Positions 11,650-25,477 of a stretch of DNA of 64,000 nt are shown here, piece after piece. The notes under the pieces are model-generated. The model searched no databases, was not told the DNA's origin, and was given only the letters and a program-made list of their open reading frames with translations. The stretch lies in NCBI GenBank assembly GCA_963170055.1, contig CAUJGJ010000107.1, positions 1-64,000 on the forward strand, read 5' to 3'. Numbering within the stretch: position 1 is the first letter of the stretch; each line of letters opens with the position of its first letter. The position numbers and the translations under genes were made by a program. This stretch comes from Halisarca cf. caerulea (lineage: Eukaryota; Porifera; Demospongiae; Chondrillida; Halisarcidae).

Positions 11650-14600
11650 TGGACACACATGAAGTTTCTGAAGTGCTGTGGGCGTATTTGTGTAGTGTTG
11701 GATATGGTGGTGCTAATACCAATATTTGGCACTAGCACCACACACATTCCCAGAGGACACACATGAAGATTTTTAACTACTGTGGAAGTATTTGTGTAAT
11801 GTTGGATATGCTGGTGCTAATACCAATATTTGGCACTAGCACCACGCACATTCCCAGTGGACACACATGAGTTTTCTGAAGTGCTGTAGGCGTATTTGTG
11901 TAGTGTTGGATATGGTGGTGCTAATACCAATATTTGGCACTAGCACCACGCACATTCCCAGTGGACACACATGACCTTTCTGAAGTGCTGTGGGCGTATA
12001 TGTATAGTGTTGGATATGCTGGTGCTAATACAAATATTTGGTACTAGCACCACGCACATTCCCAGTAGACACACATTAAGTTTCTGAAGATCTGTGGGCG
12101 TATTTGTGTAGTGTTGGATATGCTGGTGCTAATACCAATATTTGGCACTAGAACCACACACATTCCCAGTGGACACACATGAAGATTCTTAACAACTGTG
12201 GGCGTATTTGTTTAATGTTGGATATGCTGGTGCTAATACGAATATTTGGCACTGGCACCAAGCGCATTCCCAGTGGAAACACATGACCTTTCTGAAGTAC
12301 TGTGGGCGTATTTCTGTAGTGTTGGATGTGGTGGTGCTAATACCAATATTTGTCACTAGCACCACGCACATTCCCAGTGGACACACATGAAGTTTCTGAA
12401 GTGCTGTGGGCGTATTTGTGTAGTGTTGGATATGGTGGTGCTAATACCAATATTTGGCACTAGCACCACGCACTTTCCCAGTGGACACACATGAAGTTTC
12501 TTATATGCTGTTGGCGTATTTGTGTAGTGTTGGATATGCTGGTGCTAATACCAATATTTGGCACTAGCACCACGCACATTGTCAGGGGACACACATGAAG
12601 TTTCAGAAGTGCTATGGGCGTATCTGTGTAGTGTTATATATGCTGGTGCTAATACCAATATTTGGCACTAGCACCACGCACATTCCCAGTGGACACACAT
12701 GAAGTTTCTGAAGTGCTGTGGGCGTATTTGTGTAGTGTTGGATATGGTGGTGCTAATACCAATATTTGGCACTAGCACCACGCACATTCCCAGTGGACAC
12801 ACATGACCTTTCTGAAGTGCTGTGGGCGTATTTGTGTAGTGTTGGATATGCTGGTGCTAATACCAATATTTGGCACTAGCACCACGCACATTCCCAGTAG
12901 ACACACATTAAGTTTTTTAAGTGCTGAGGGCGTATTTGCGTAGTGTTGTATATGCTGGTGCTAATACCAATATTTGGCACTAGCACCACGCACATTCTCA
13001 GGGGACACACATTAAGTTTCTGAAGATCTGTGGGCGTATCTGTGTAGTGTTGGATATGCTGGTGCTAATACCAATATTTGGCACTAGCACCACGCACATT
13101 CCCAGTGGACAAACATGAAGTTTCTGAAGTGCTGTGGGCGTATTTGTGTAGTATTGGATATGCTGGTGCTAATACCAATATTTGGCACTAGCACCACGCA
13201 CATTCCGATTGGACACACATGAAGATTTTTAACTACTGTGGGCGTATTTGTGTAATGTTGGATATGCTGGTGCTAATACCAATATTTGGTACTAGCACCA
13301 CGCACATTCCCAGTGGACACACATGACCTTTCTGAAGTGCTGTGGGCGTATTTGTGTAGTGTTGGATATGGTGGTGCTAATACCAATATTTGGCACTAGC
13401 ACCACGCACATTCCCAGTGGACACACATGACCTTTCTGAAGTGCTGTGGGCGTATTTGTGTAGTGTTGGATATGCTGGTGCTAATACCAATATTTGGCAC
13501 TAGCACCACGCACATTCCCAGTAGACACATTAAGTTTCTGAAGTGTTGTGGGCGTATTTGTGTAGTGTTGGATATGCTGGTGCTAATACCAATATTTGGC
13601 ACTAGCACCACACACATTCGCAGTGGACACACATGAAGTTTCTGAAGTTCTGTGGGCGTATTTGTGTAGTGTTGGATATGCTGGTGCTAATACCAATATT
13701 TGGCACTAGCACCACGCACATTCCCAGTGGACACACATGAAGTTTCTGAAGTGCTGTGGGCGTATTTGTGTAGTGTTGGATATGGTGGTGCTAATACCAA
13801 TATTTGGCACTGGCACCACGCGCATTCCCAGTGGACACACATGACTTTTCTGAAGTGCTGTAGGCGTATTTGTGTAGTGTTGGATATGGTGGTGCTAATA
13901 CCAATATTTGGCACTAGCACCACGCACATTCCCAGTGGACACACATGACCATTCTGAAGTGCTGTGGGCGTATATGTGTAGTGTTGGATATGCTGGTGCT
14001 AATACAAATATTTGGTACTAGCACCACGCACATTCCCAGTAGACACACATTAAGTTTCTGAAGATCTGTGGGCGTATTTGTGTAGTGTTGGATATGCTGG
14101 TGCTAATACCAATATTTGGCACTAGCACCACACACATTCCCAGTGGACACACATGAAGATTCTTAACAACTGTGGGCGTATTTGTGTAATGTTGGATATG
14201 CTGGTGCTAATACCAATATTTGGCACTGGCACCAAGCGCATTCCCAGTGGAAACACATGACCTTTCTGAAGTACTGTGGGCGTATTTGTGTAGTGTTGGA
14301 TGTGGTGGTGCTAATACCAATATTTGTCACTACCACCACGCATATTCCCAGTGGACACACATGAAGTTTCTGAAGTGCTGTGGGCGTATTTGTGTAGTGT
14401 TGGATATGGTGGTGCTAATACCAATATTTGGCACTAGCACCACGCACTTTCCCAGTGGACACACATGAAGGTTCTTATATGCTGTGGGCGTATTTGTGTA
14501 GTGTTGGATATGCTGGTGCTAATACCAATATTTGGCACTAGCACCACGCACATTGTCAGGGGACACACATGAAGTTTCTGAAGTGCTGTGGGCGTATCTG

Positions 14601-15391
14601 TGTAGTGTTATATATGCTGGTGCTAATACCAATATTTGGCACTAGCACCACGCACATTCCCAGTGGACACACATGACCTTTCTGAAGTGCTGTGGGCGTA
14701 TTTGTGTAGTGTTTGATATGGTGGTGCTAATACCAATATTTGGCACTAGTACCACGCACATTCCCAGTGGACACACATGACCTTTCTGAAGTGCTGTGGG
14801 CGTATTTGTGTAGTGTTGGATATGCTGGTGCTAATACCAATATTTGGCACTAGCACCACGCACATTCCGATTGGACACACATGAAGATTTTTAACTACTG
14901 TGGGCGTATTTGTGTAATGTTGGATATGCTGTTGCTAATACCAATATTTGGCACTAGCACCACGCACATTCCCAGTGGACACACATGAAGTTTCTGAAGT
15001 GCTGTGGGCGTATTTGTGTAGTGTTGGATATGCTGGTGCTAATACCAATATTTGGCACTAGCACCACACACATTCGCAGTGGACACACATGAAGTTTCTG
15101 AAGTTCTGTGGGCGTATTTGTGTAGTGTTGGATATGCTGGTGCTAATACCAATATTTGGCACTAGCACCACGCACATTCCCAGTGGACACACATGAAGTT
15201 TCTGAAGTGCTGTTGGCGTATTTGTGTAGTGTTTGATATGGTGGTGCTAATACCAATATTTGGCACTAGCACCACGCACATTCCCAGTGAACACACATGA
15301 AGTTTCTGAAGTGCTGTGGGCATATTTTTGTAGTGTTGGATATGCTGGTGCTAATACCAATATTTGGCACTAGCACCACGCACATTCCCAG
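11650..15391. repeat. 36-monomer HOR unit (3742 bp), copy 1
   Basis: It starts g-h-i-j-k-l-m-n-o-p, continues through a v-q-a-b segment (12898-13313), then c*-d, and a second i-to-p run (13832-14663). It closes with w-x-b-c-d-e-f. Length is 36 x 104 minus the 2-bp deletion at 13522. Markers shared with copy 2 are tgagttttctg (i), gtatatgtatag (j), tttgtttaatg (l) and cagaagtgctatggg (p). The monomer at 13728 ends ccacgcgc like r where copy 2 has g followed by h, so copy 1 is one monomer shorter there. Confidence 0.88.
13522..13623. repeat. 102-bp monomer with a 2-bp deletion (class c*)
   Basis: The start reads tagacacattaag instead of tagacacacattaag, one CA dinucleotide short. The same deletion occurs at 17264-17365 in the second 36-monomer unit. 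It predates that duplication or was spread by exchange. Confidence 0.92.
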
Positions 15392-18300
15392 TGGACACAC
15401 ATGAAGTTTCTGAAGTGCTGTGGGCGTATTTGTGTAGTGTTGGATATGGTGGTGCTAATACCAATATTTGGCACTAGCACCACACACATTCCCAGAGGAC
15501 ACACATGAAGATTTTTAACTACTGTGGAAGTATTTGTGTAATGTTGGATATGCTGGTGCTAATACCAATATTTGGCACTAGCACCACGCACATTCCCAGT
15601 GGACACACATGAGTTTTCTGAAGTGCTGTAGGCGTATTTGTGTAGTGTTGGATATGGTGGTGCTAATACCAATATTTGGCACTAGCACCACGCACATTCC
15701 CAGTGGACACACATGACCTTTCTGAAGTGCTGTGGGCGTATATGTATAGTGTTGGATATGCTGGTGCTAATACAAATATTTGGTACTAGCACCACGCACA
15801 TTCCCAGTAGACACACATTAAGTTTCTGAAGATCTGTGGGCGTATTTGTGTAGTGTTGGATATGCTGGTGCTAATACCAATATTTGGCACTAGAACCACA
15901 CACATTCCCAGTGGACACACATGAAGATTCTTAACAACTGTGGGCGTATTTGTTTAATGTTGGATATGCTGGTGCTAATACGAATATTTGGCACTGGCAC
16001 CAAGCGCATTCCCAGTGGAAACACATGACCTTTCTGAAGTACTGTGGGCGTATTTGTGTAGTGTTGGATGTGGTGGTGCTAATACCAATATTTGTCACTA
16101 GCACCACGCACATTCCCAGTGGACACACATGAAGTTTCTGAAGTGCTGTGGGCGTATTTGTGTAGTGTTGGATATGGTGGTGCTAATACCAATATTTGGC
16201 ACTAGCACCACGCACTTTCCCAGTGGACACACATGAAGTTTCTTATATGCTGTTGGCGTATTTGTGTAGTGTTGGATATGCTGGTGCTAATACCAATATT
16301 TGGCACTAGCACCACGCACATTGTCAGGGGACACACATGAAGTTTCAGAAGTGCTATGGGCGTATCTGTGTAGTGTTATATATGCTGGTGCTAATACCAA
16401 TATTTGGCACTAGCACCACGCACATTCCCAGTGGACACACATGAAGTTTCTGAAGTGCTGTGGGCGTATTTGTGTAGTGTTGGATATGGTGGTGCTAATA
16501 CCAATATTTGGCACTAGCACCACGCACATTCCCAGTGGACACACATGACCTTTCTGAAGTGCTGTGGGCGTATTTGTGTAGTGTTGGATATGCTGGTGCT
16601 AATACCAATATTTGGCACTAGCACCACGCACATTCCCAGTAGACACACATTAAGTTTTTTAAGTGCTGAGGGCGTATTTGCGTAGTGTTGTATATGCTGG
16701 TGCTAATACCAATATTTGGCACTAGCACCACGCACATTCTCAGGGGACACACATGAAGTTTCTGAAGATCTGTGGGCGTATCTGTGTAGTGTTGGATATG
16801 CTGGTGCTAATACCAATATTTGGCACTAGCACCACGCACATTCCCAGTGGACAAACATGAAGTTTCTGAAGTGCTGTGGGCGTATTTGTGTAGTATTGGA
16901 TATGCTGGTGCTAATACCAATATTTGGCACTAGCACCACGCACATTCCGATTGGACACACATGAAGATTTTTAACTACTGTGGGCGTATTTGTGTAATGT
17001 TGGATATGCTGGTGCTAATACCAATATTTGGTACTAGCACCACGCACATTCCCAGTGGACACACATGACCTTTCTGAAGTGCTGTGGGCGTATTTGTGTA
17101 GTGTTGGATATGGTGGTGCTAATACCAATATTTGGCACTAGCACCACGCACATTCCCAGTGGACACACATGACTTTTCTGAAGTGCTGTGGGCGTTTTTG
17201 TGTAGTGTTGGATATGCTGGTGCTAATACCAATATTTGGCACTAGCACCACGCACATTCCCAGTAGACACATTAAGTTTCTGAAGTGTTGTGGGCGTATT
17301 TGTGTAGTGTTGGATATGCTGGTGCTAATACCAATATTTGGCACTAGCACCACACACATTCGCAGTGGACACACATGAAGTTTCTGAAGTTCTGTGGGCG
17401 TATTTGTGTAGTGTTGGATATGCTGGTGCTAATACCAATATTTGGCACTAGCACCACGCACATTCCCAGTGGACACACATGAAGTTTCTGAAGTGCTGTG
17501 GGCGTATTTGTGTAGTGTTGGATATGGTGGTGCTAATACCAATATTTGGCACTAGCACCACACACATTCCCAGAGGACACACATGAAGATTTTTAACTAC
17601 TGTGGAAGTATTTGTGTAGTGTTGGATATGCTGGTGCTAATACCAATATTTGGCACTAGCACCACGCACATTCCCAGTGGACACACATGACTTTTCTGAA
17701 GTGCTGTAGGCGTATTTGTGTAGTGTTGGATATGGTGGTGCTAATACCAATATTTGGCACTAGCACCACGCATATTCCCAGTGGACACACATGACCATTC
17801 TGAAGTGCTGTGGGCGTATATGTGTAGTGTTGGATATGCTGGTGCTAATACAAATATTTGGTACTAGCACCACGCACATTCCCAGTAGACACACATTAAG
17901 TTTCTGAAGATCTGTGGGCGTATTTGTGTAGTGTTGGATATGCTGGTGCTAATACCAATATTTGGCACTAGCACCACACACATTCCCAGTGGACACACAT
18001 GAAGATTCTTAACAACTGTGGGCGTATTTGTGTAATGTTGGATATGCTGGTGCTAATACCAATATTTGGCACTGGCACCAAGCGCATTCCCAGTGGAAAC
18101 ACATGACCTTTCTGAAGTACTGTGGGCGTATTTGTGTAGTGTTGGATGTGGTGGTGCTAATACCAATATTTGTCACTAGCACCACGCACATTCCCAGTGG
18201 ACACACATGAAGTTTCTGAAGTGCTGTGGGCGTATTTGTGTAGTGTTGGATATGGTGGTGCTAATACCAATATTTGGCACTAGCACCACGCACTTTCCCA

Positions 18301-18405
18301 GTGGACACACATGAAGTTTCTTATATGCTGTGGGCGTATTTGTGTAGTGTTGGATATGCTGGTGCTAATACCAATATTTGGCACTAGCACCACGCACATT
18401 GTCAG
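15392..18405. repeat. 36-monomer HOR unit, copy 2 (29 monomers up to the 7-monomer tandem)
   Basis: It aligns to 11650-13727 at an offset of 3742 and to 13832-14559 at 3846, because it has an extra monomer: g at 17470 and h at 17574 stand for the single g/r chimera of copy 1. It shares the 2-bp deletion (17264). It has a private gggcgtttttg at 17160 and gtagtg in place of gtaatg in h. The homology carries on through p-w-x (18406-18717), which I list with the 7-monomer tandem. Confidence 0.87.
17264..17365. repeat. 102-bp monomer with a 2-bp deletion, second copy
   Basis: Same tagacacattaag deletion as at 13522, located 3742 bp downstream in the homologous position of the 36-monomer unit. Confidence 0.92.
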
Positions 18406-19133
18406 GGGACACACATGAAGTTTCTGAAGTGCTGTGGGCGTATCTGTGTAGTGTTATATATGCTGGTGCTAATACCAATATTTGGCACTAGCACCACGCA
18501 CATTCCCAGTGGACACACATGACCTTTCTGAAGTGCTGTGGGCGTATTTGTGTAGTGTTTGATATGGTGGTGCTAATACCAATATTTGGCACTAGTACCA
18601 CGCACATTCCCAGTGGACACACATGACCTTTCTGAAGTGCTGTGGGCGTATTTGTGTAGTGTTGGATATGCTGGTGCTAATACCAATATTTGGCACTAGC
18701 ACCACGCACATTCCCAGTAGACACACATTAAGTTTTTTAAGTGCTGAGGGCGTATTTGTGTAGTGTTGTATATGGTGGTGCTAATACCAATATTTGGCAC
18801 TAGCACCACGCACATTCTCAGGGGACACACATGAAGTTTCTGAAGATCTGTGGGCGTATCTGTGTAGTGTTGGATATGCTGGTGCTAATACCAATATTTG
18901 GCACTAGCACCACGCACATTCCCAGTGGACAAACATGAAGTTTCTGAAGTGCTGTGGGCGTATTTGTGTAGTGTTGGATATGCTGGTGCTAATACCAATA
19001 TTTGGCACTAGCACCACGCACATTCCCAGTGGACGCACATGAAGTTTCTTAACTACTTTGGGCGTATTTGTGTAGTGTTGGATATGCTGGTGCTAATACC
19101 AATATTTGGCACTAGCACCACGCACATTGTCAG
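18406..19133. repeat. 7-monomer tandem unit (728 bp), copy 1
   Basis: Order p-w-x-v-q-a-y. The w monomer has tgtttgatatgg and actagtacc. The y monomer (19030) combines tggacgcac and ttcttaactacttt with an attgtcag end, which sets up the next p. The y class otherwise belongs to the 35-38 kb island. Confidence 0.88.
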
Positions 19134-19757
19134 GGGACACACATGAAGTTTCTGAAGTGCTGTGGGCGTATCTGTGTAGTGTTATATATGCTGGTGCTAA
19201 TACCAATATTTGGCACTAGCACCACGCACATTCCCAGTGGACACACATGACCTTTCTGAAGTGCTGTGGGCGTATTTGTGTAGTGTTGGATATGCTGGTG
19301 CTAATACCAATATTTGGCACTAGCACCACGCACATTCCCAGTAGACACACATTAAGTTTTTTAAGTGCTGAGGGCGTATTTGTGTAGTGTTGTATATGGT
19401 GGTGCTAATACCAATATTTGGCACTAGCACCACGCACATTCTCAGGGGACACACATGAAGTTTCTGAAGATCTGTGGGCGTATCTGTGTAGTGTTGGATA
19501 TGCTGGTGCTAATACCAATATTTGGCACTAGCACCACGCACATTCCCAGTGGACAAACATGAAGTTTCTGAAGTGCTGTGGGCGTATTTGTGTAGTGTTG
19601 GATATGCTGGTGCTAATACCAATATTTGGCACTAGCACCACGCACATTCCCAGTGGACGCACATGAAGTTTCTTAACTACTTTGGGCGTATTTGTGTAGT
19701 GTTGGATATGCTGGTGCTAATACCAATATTTGGCACTAGCACCACGCACATTGTCAG
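19134..19757. repeat. 7-monomer tandem unit, copy 2, reduced to 6 (624 bp)
   Basis: Order p-(w/x)-v-q-a-y. The monomer at 19238 has the ordinary x sequence and no w follows or precedes it, so one monomer was lost by an in-register exchange between w and x. Confidence 0.87.
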
Positions 19758-20381
19758 GGGACACACATGAAGTTTCTGAAGTGCTGTGGGCGTATCTGTG
19801 TAGTGTTATATATGCTGGTGCTAATACCAATATTTGGCACTAGCACCACGCACATTCCCAGTGGACACACATGACCTTTCTGAAGTGCTGTGGGCGTATT
19901 TGTGTAGTGTTTGATATGGTGGTGCTAATACCAATATTTGGCACTAGTACCACGCACATTCCCAGTGGACACACATGACCTTTCTGAAGTGCTGTGGGCG
20001 TATTTGTGTAGTGTTGGATATGCTGGTGCTAATACCAATATTTGGCACTAGCACCACGCACATTCCCAGTAGACACACATTAAGTTTTTTAAGTGCTGAG
20101 GGCGTATTTGTGTAGTGTTGTATATGGTGGTGCTAATACCAATATTTGGCACTAGCACCACGCACATTCTCAGGGGACACACATGAAGTTTCTGAAGATC
20201 TGTGGGCGTATCTGTGTAGTGTTGGATATGCTGGTGCTAATACCAATATTTGGCACTAGCACCACGCACATTCCCAGTGGACAAACATGAAGTTTCTGAA
20301 GTGCTGTGGGCGTATTTGTGTAGTGTTGGATATGCTGGTGCTAATACCAATATTTGGCACTAGCACCACGCACATTCCGAT
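19758..20381. repeat. 7-monomer tandem unit, copy 3, last monomer replaced
   Basis: Order p-w-x-v-q-a, after which class b rather than y follows at 20382. The a monomer ends attccgat here, unlike the two preceding copies, which end cccag. The replacement therefore reaches into the 3' end of a. Confidence 0.87.
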
Positions 20382-21837
20382 TGGACACACAGGAAGATTT
20401 TTAACTACTGTGGGCGTATTTGTGTAATGTTGGATATGCTGGTGCTAATACCAATATTTGGTACTAGCACCACGCACATTCCCAGTGGACACACATGACC
20501 TTTCTGAAGTGCTGTGGGCGTATTTGTGTAGTGTTGGATATGGTGGTGCTAATACCAATATTTGTCACTAGCACCACGCACATTCCCAGTGGACACACAT
20601 GACCTTTCTGAAGTACTGTGGGCGTATTTGTGTAGTGTTGGATATGCTGGTGCTAATACCAATATTTGGCACTAGCACCACGCACATTCCCAGTAGACAC
20701 ACATTAAGTTTCTGAAGTGCTGTGGGCGTATTTGTGTAGTGTTGGATATGCTGGTGCTAATACCAATATTTGGCACTAGCACCACACACATTCGCAGTGG
20801 ACACACATGAAGTTTCTGAAGTTCTGTGGGCGTATTTGTGTAGTGTTGGATATGCTGGTGCTAATACCAATATTTGGCACTAGCACCACGCACATTCCCA
20901 GTGGACACACATGAAGTTTCTGAAGTGCTGTGGGCGTATTTGTGTAGGGTTGGATATGCTGGTGCTAATACCAATATTTGGCACTAGCACCACACACATT
21001 CCCAGAGGACACACATGAAGATTTTTAACTACTGTGGAAGTATTTGTGTAGTGTTGGATATGCTGGTGCTAATACCAATATTTGGCACTAGCACCACGCT
21101 CATTCCCAGTGGACACACATGACTTTTCTGAAGTGCTGTAGGCGTATTTGTGTAGTGTTGGATATGGTGGTGCTAATACCAATATTTGGCACTAGCACCA
21201 CGCACATTCCCAGTGGACACACATGACCATTCTGAAGTGCTGTGGGCGTATATGTGTAGTGTTGGATATGCTGGTGCTAATACAAATATTTGGTACTAGC
21301 ACAACGCACATTCCCAGTAGACACACATTAAGTTTCTGAAGATCTGTGGGCGTATTTGTGTAGTGTTGGATATGCTGGTGCTAATACCAATATTTGGCAC
21401 TAGCACCACACACATTCCCAGTGGACACACATGAAGATTCTTAACAACTGTGGGCGTATTTGTGTAATGTTGGATATGCTGGTGCTAATACCAATATTTG
21501 GCACTGGCACCAAGCGCATTCCCAGTGGAAACACATGACCTTTCTGAAGTACTGTGGGCGTATTTGTGTAGTGTTGGATGTGGTGGTGCTAATACCAATA
21601 TTTGTCACTAGCACCACGCACATTCCCAGTGGACACACATGAAGTTTCTGAAGTGCTGTGGGCGTATTTGTGTAGTGTTGGATATGGTGGTGCTAATACC
21701 AATATTTGGCACTAGCACCACGCACTTTCCCAGTGGACACACATGAAGTTTCTTATATGCTGTGGGCGTATTTGTGTAGTGTTGGATATGCTGGTGCTAA
21801 TACCAATATTTGGCACTAGCACCACGCACATTGTCAG
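20382..21837. repeat. 14-monomer block b to o (1456 bp)
   Basis: Order b-x-x-c*-d-g-h-i-j-k-l-m-n-o. The b monomer has cacaggaag in place of cacatgaag. The monomer at 20486 has tttgtcac. The g monomer at 20902 has gtagggttggatatgctgg rather than ggtggtg. It joins the 7-monomer tandem to the start of the long segmental duplication at 21838. Confidence 0.85.
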
Positions 21838-22981
21838 GGGACACACATGAAGTTTCTGAAGTGCTGTGGGCGTATCTGTGTAGTGTTATATATGCTGGTG
21901 CTAATACCAATATTTGGCACTAGCACCACGCACATTCCCAGTGGACACACATGAAGTTTCTGAAGTGCTGTGGGCGTATTTGTGTAGTGTTGGATATGGT
22001 GGTGCTAATACCAACATTTGGCACTAGCACCACGCACATTCCCATTTGACACACATGAAGATTTTTAACTACTGTGGGCGTATTTGTGTAGTGTTGGATA
22101 TGCTGGTGCTAATACCAATATTTGGCACTAGCACCACGCACATTCCCAGTGGACACACATGACCTTTCTGAAGTGCTGTGGGCGTATTTGTGTAGTGTTT
22201 GATATGGTGGTGCTAATACCAATATTTGGCACTAGCACCACGCACATTCCCAGTGGACACACATGACCTTTCTGAAGTGCTGTCGGCGTATTTGTGTAGT
22301 GTTGGATATGCTGGTGCTAATACCAATATTTGGCACTAGCACCACGCACATTCCCAGTAAACACACATTAAGTTTTTTAAGTGCTGAGGGCGTATTTGTG
22401 TAGTGTTGTATATGCTGGTGCTAATACCAATATTTGGCACTAGCACCACGCACATTCTCAGGGGACACACATGAAGTTTCTGAAGATCTGTGGGCGTATC
22501 TGTGTAGTGTTGGATATGCTGGTGCTAATACCAATATTTGGCACTAGCACCACGCACATTCCCAGTGGACAAACATGAAGTTTCTGAAGTGCTGTGGGCG
22601 TATTTGTGTAGTGTTGGATATGCTGGTGCTAATACCAATATTTGGCACTAGCACCACGCACATTCCGATTGGACACACATGAAGATTTTTAACTACTGTG
22701 GGCGTATTTGTGTAATGTTGGATATGCTGGTGCTAATACCAATATTTGGCACTAGCACCACGCACATTCCCAGTGGACACACATGACCTTTCTGAAGTGC
22801 TGTTGGCGTATTTCTGTAGTGTTGGATATGGTGGTGCTAATACCAATATTTGTCACTAGCACCACGCACATTCCCAGTGGACACACATGACCTTTCTGAA
22901 GTACTGTGGGCGTATTTGTGTAGTGTTGGATATGCTGGTGCTAATACCAATATTTGGCACTAGCACCACGCACATTCCCAG

Positions 22982-24021
22982 TAGACACACATTAAGTTTC
23001 TGAAGTGCTGTGGGCGTATTTGTGTAGTGTTGGATATGCTGGTGCTAATACCAATATTTGGCACTAGCACCACACACATTCGCAGTGGACACACATGAAG
23101 TTTCTGAAGTTCTGTGGGCGTATTTGTGTAGTGTTGGATATGCTGGTGCTAATACCAATATTTGGCACTAGCACCACGCACATTCCCAGTGGACACACAT
23201 GAAGTTTCTGAAGTGCTGTGGGCGTATTTGTGTAGTGTTGGATATGGTGGTGCTAATACCAATATTTGGCACTAGCACCACGCACATTCCCAGTGGACAC
23301 ACATGAAGTTTCTGAAGTGCTGTGGGCATATTTTTGTAGTGTTGGATATGCTGGTGCTAATACCAATATTTGGCACTAGCACCACGCACATTCCCAGTGG
23401 ACACACATGACCTTTCTGAAGTACTGTGGGCGTATTTGTGTAGTGTTGGATATGCTGGTGCTAATACCAATATTTGGCACTAGCACCACGCACATTCCCA
23501 GTAGACACACATTAAGTTTCTGAAGTGCTGTGGGCGTATTTGTGTAGTGTTGGATATGCTGGTGCTAATACCAATATTTGGCACTAGCACCACACACATT
23601 CGCAGTGGACACACATGAAGTTTCTGAAGTTCTGTGGGCGTATTTGTGTAGTGTTGGATATGCTGGTGCTAATACCAATATTTGGCACTAGCACCACGCA
23701 CATTCCCAGTGGACACACATGAAGTTTCTGAAGTGCTGTGGGCGTATTTGTGTAGTGTTGGATATGGTGGTGCTAATACCAATATTTGGCACTAGCACCA
23801 CGCACATTCCCAGTGGACACACATGAAGTTTCTGAAGTGCTGTGGGCATATTTTTGTAGTGTTGGATATGCTGGTGCTAATACCAATATTTGGCACTAGC
23901 ACCACGCACATTCCCAGTGGACACACATGAAGTTCCTGAAGTGCTGTGGGCGTATTTGTGTAGTGTTGGATATGGTGGTGCTAATACCAATATTTGGCAC
24001 TAGCACCACACACATTCCCAG
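22982..24021. repeat. 5-monomer local tandem (520 bp period), two units
   Basis: Units 22982-23501 and 23502-24021. Both run c*-d-(ggtggtg)-f; the first ends with a tgacc aagtactg monomer and the second with a gttcctgaag g monomer that exits into h. The same two-unit arrangement occurs at 53140-54179 and 55740-56779. Confidence 0.87.
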
Positions 24022-24437
24022 AGGACACACATGAAGATTTTTAACTACTGTGGAAGTATTTGTGTAATGTTGGATGTGCTGGTGCTAATACCAATATTTG
24101 GCACTAGCACCACGCACATTCCCAGTGGACACACATGACCTTTCTGAAGTGCTGTAGGCGTATTTGTGTAGTGTTGGATATGGTGGTGCTAATACCAATA
24201 TTTGGCACTAGCACCACGCACATTCCCAGTGGACACACATGACCTTTCTGAAGTGCTGTGGGCGTATATGTGTAGTGTTGGATATGCTGGTGCTAATACA
24301 AATATTTGGTACTAGCACCACGCACATTCCCAGTGGACACACATGACCTTTCTGAAGTGCTGTGGTCGCATTTGTGTAGTGTTGGATATGCTGGTGCTAA
24401 TACCAATATTTGGCACTAGCACCACGCACATTCCCAG

Positions 24438-25373
24438 TAGACACACATTAAGTTTCTGAAGTGCTGTGGGCGTATTTGTGTAGTGTTGGATATGCTGGTG
24501 CTAATACCAATATTTGGCACTAGCACCACACACATTCGCAGTGGACACACATGAAGTTTCTGAAGTTCTGTGGGCGTATTTGTGTAGTGTTGGATATGCT
24601 GGTGCTAATACCAATATTTGGCACTAGCACCACGCACATTCCCAGTGGACACACATGAAGTTTCTGAAGTGCTGTGGGCGTATTTGTGTAGTGTTGGATA
24701 TGGTGGTGCTAATACCAATATTTGGCACTAGCACCACGCACATTCCCAGTGGACACACATGAAGTTTCTGAAGTGCTGTGGGCATATTTTTGTAGTGTTG
24801 GATATGCTGGTGCTAATACCAATATTTGGCACTAGCACCACGCACATTCCCAGTGGACACACATGACCTTTCTGAAGTACTGTGGGCGTATTTGTGTAGT
24901 GTTGGATATGCTGGTGCTAATACCAATATTTGGCACTAGCACCACGCACATTCCCAGTAGACACACATTAAGTTTCTGAAGTGCTGTGGGCGTATTTGTG
25001 TAGTGTTGGATATGCTGGTGCTAATACCAATATTTGGCACTAGCACCACACACATTCGCAGTGGACACACATGAAGTTTCTGAAGTTCTGTGGGCGTATT
25101 TGTGTAGTGTTGGATATGCTGGTGCTAATACCAATATTTGGCACTAGCACCACGCACATTCCCAGTGGACACACATGAAGTTTCTGAAGTGCTGTGGGCG
25201 TATTTGTGTAGTGTTGGATATGGTGGTGCTAATACCAATATTTGGCACTAGCACCACGCACATTCCCAGTGGACACACATGAAGCTTCTGAAGTGCTGTG
25301 GGCATATTTTTGTAGTGTTGGATATGCTGGTGCTAATACCAATATTTAACACTAGCACCACGCACATTCCCAG
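24438..25373. repeat. 5-monomer local tandem, second occurrence (9 monomers)
   Basis: c*-d-(ggtggtg)-f-x at 24438-24957 followed by c*-d-(ggtggtg)-f at 24958-25373. The whole 22982 tandem recurs here 1456 bp downstream. A nested pattern results: 520-bp repeats inside a 1456-bp repeat inside the large duplication. Confidence 0.86.
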
Positions 25374-25477
25374 TGGACACACATGACCTTTCTGAAGTGC
25401 TGTGGGCGTATATGTGTAGTGTTGGATATGCTGGTGCTAATACAAATATTTGGTACTAGCACCACGCACATTCCCAG

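Larger units (their letters stand above)
21838..25373. repeat. Segmental duplication, left copy, part 1 (34 monomers)
   Basis: It starts with p, then a ggtggtg monomer with ccaacatttgg and an attcccatt end, a b-like monomer, w-x-v-q-a-b, two linkers, and then 5-monomer tandems of c*-d-g-f-x type. It aligns to 54596-58027 at a constant offset of 32758 for 33 monomers, including f-g-h-i-j-z at 23814-24437. The left copy keeps one more f (25270, with gaagcttctg) before a j-z-aa-s insertion absent from the right copy. Confidence 0.88.
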
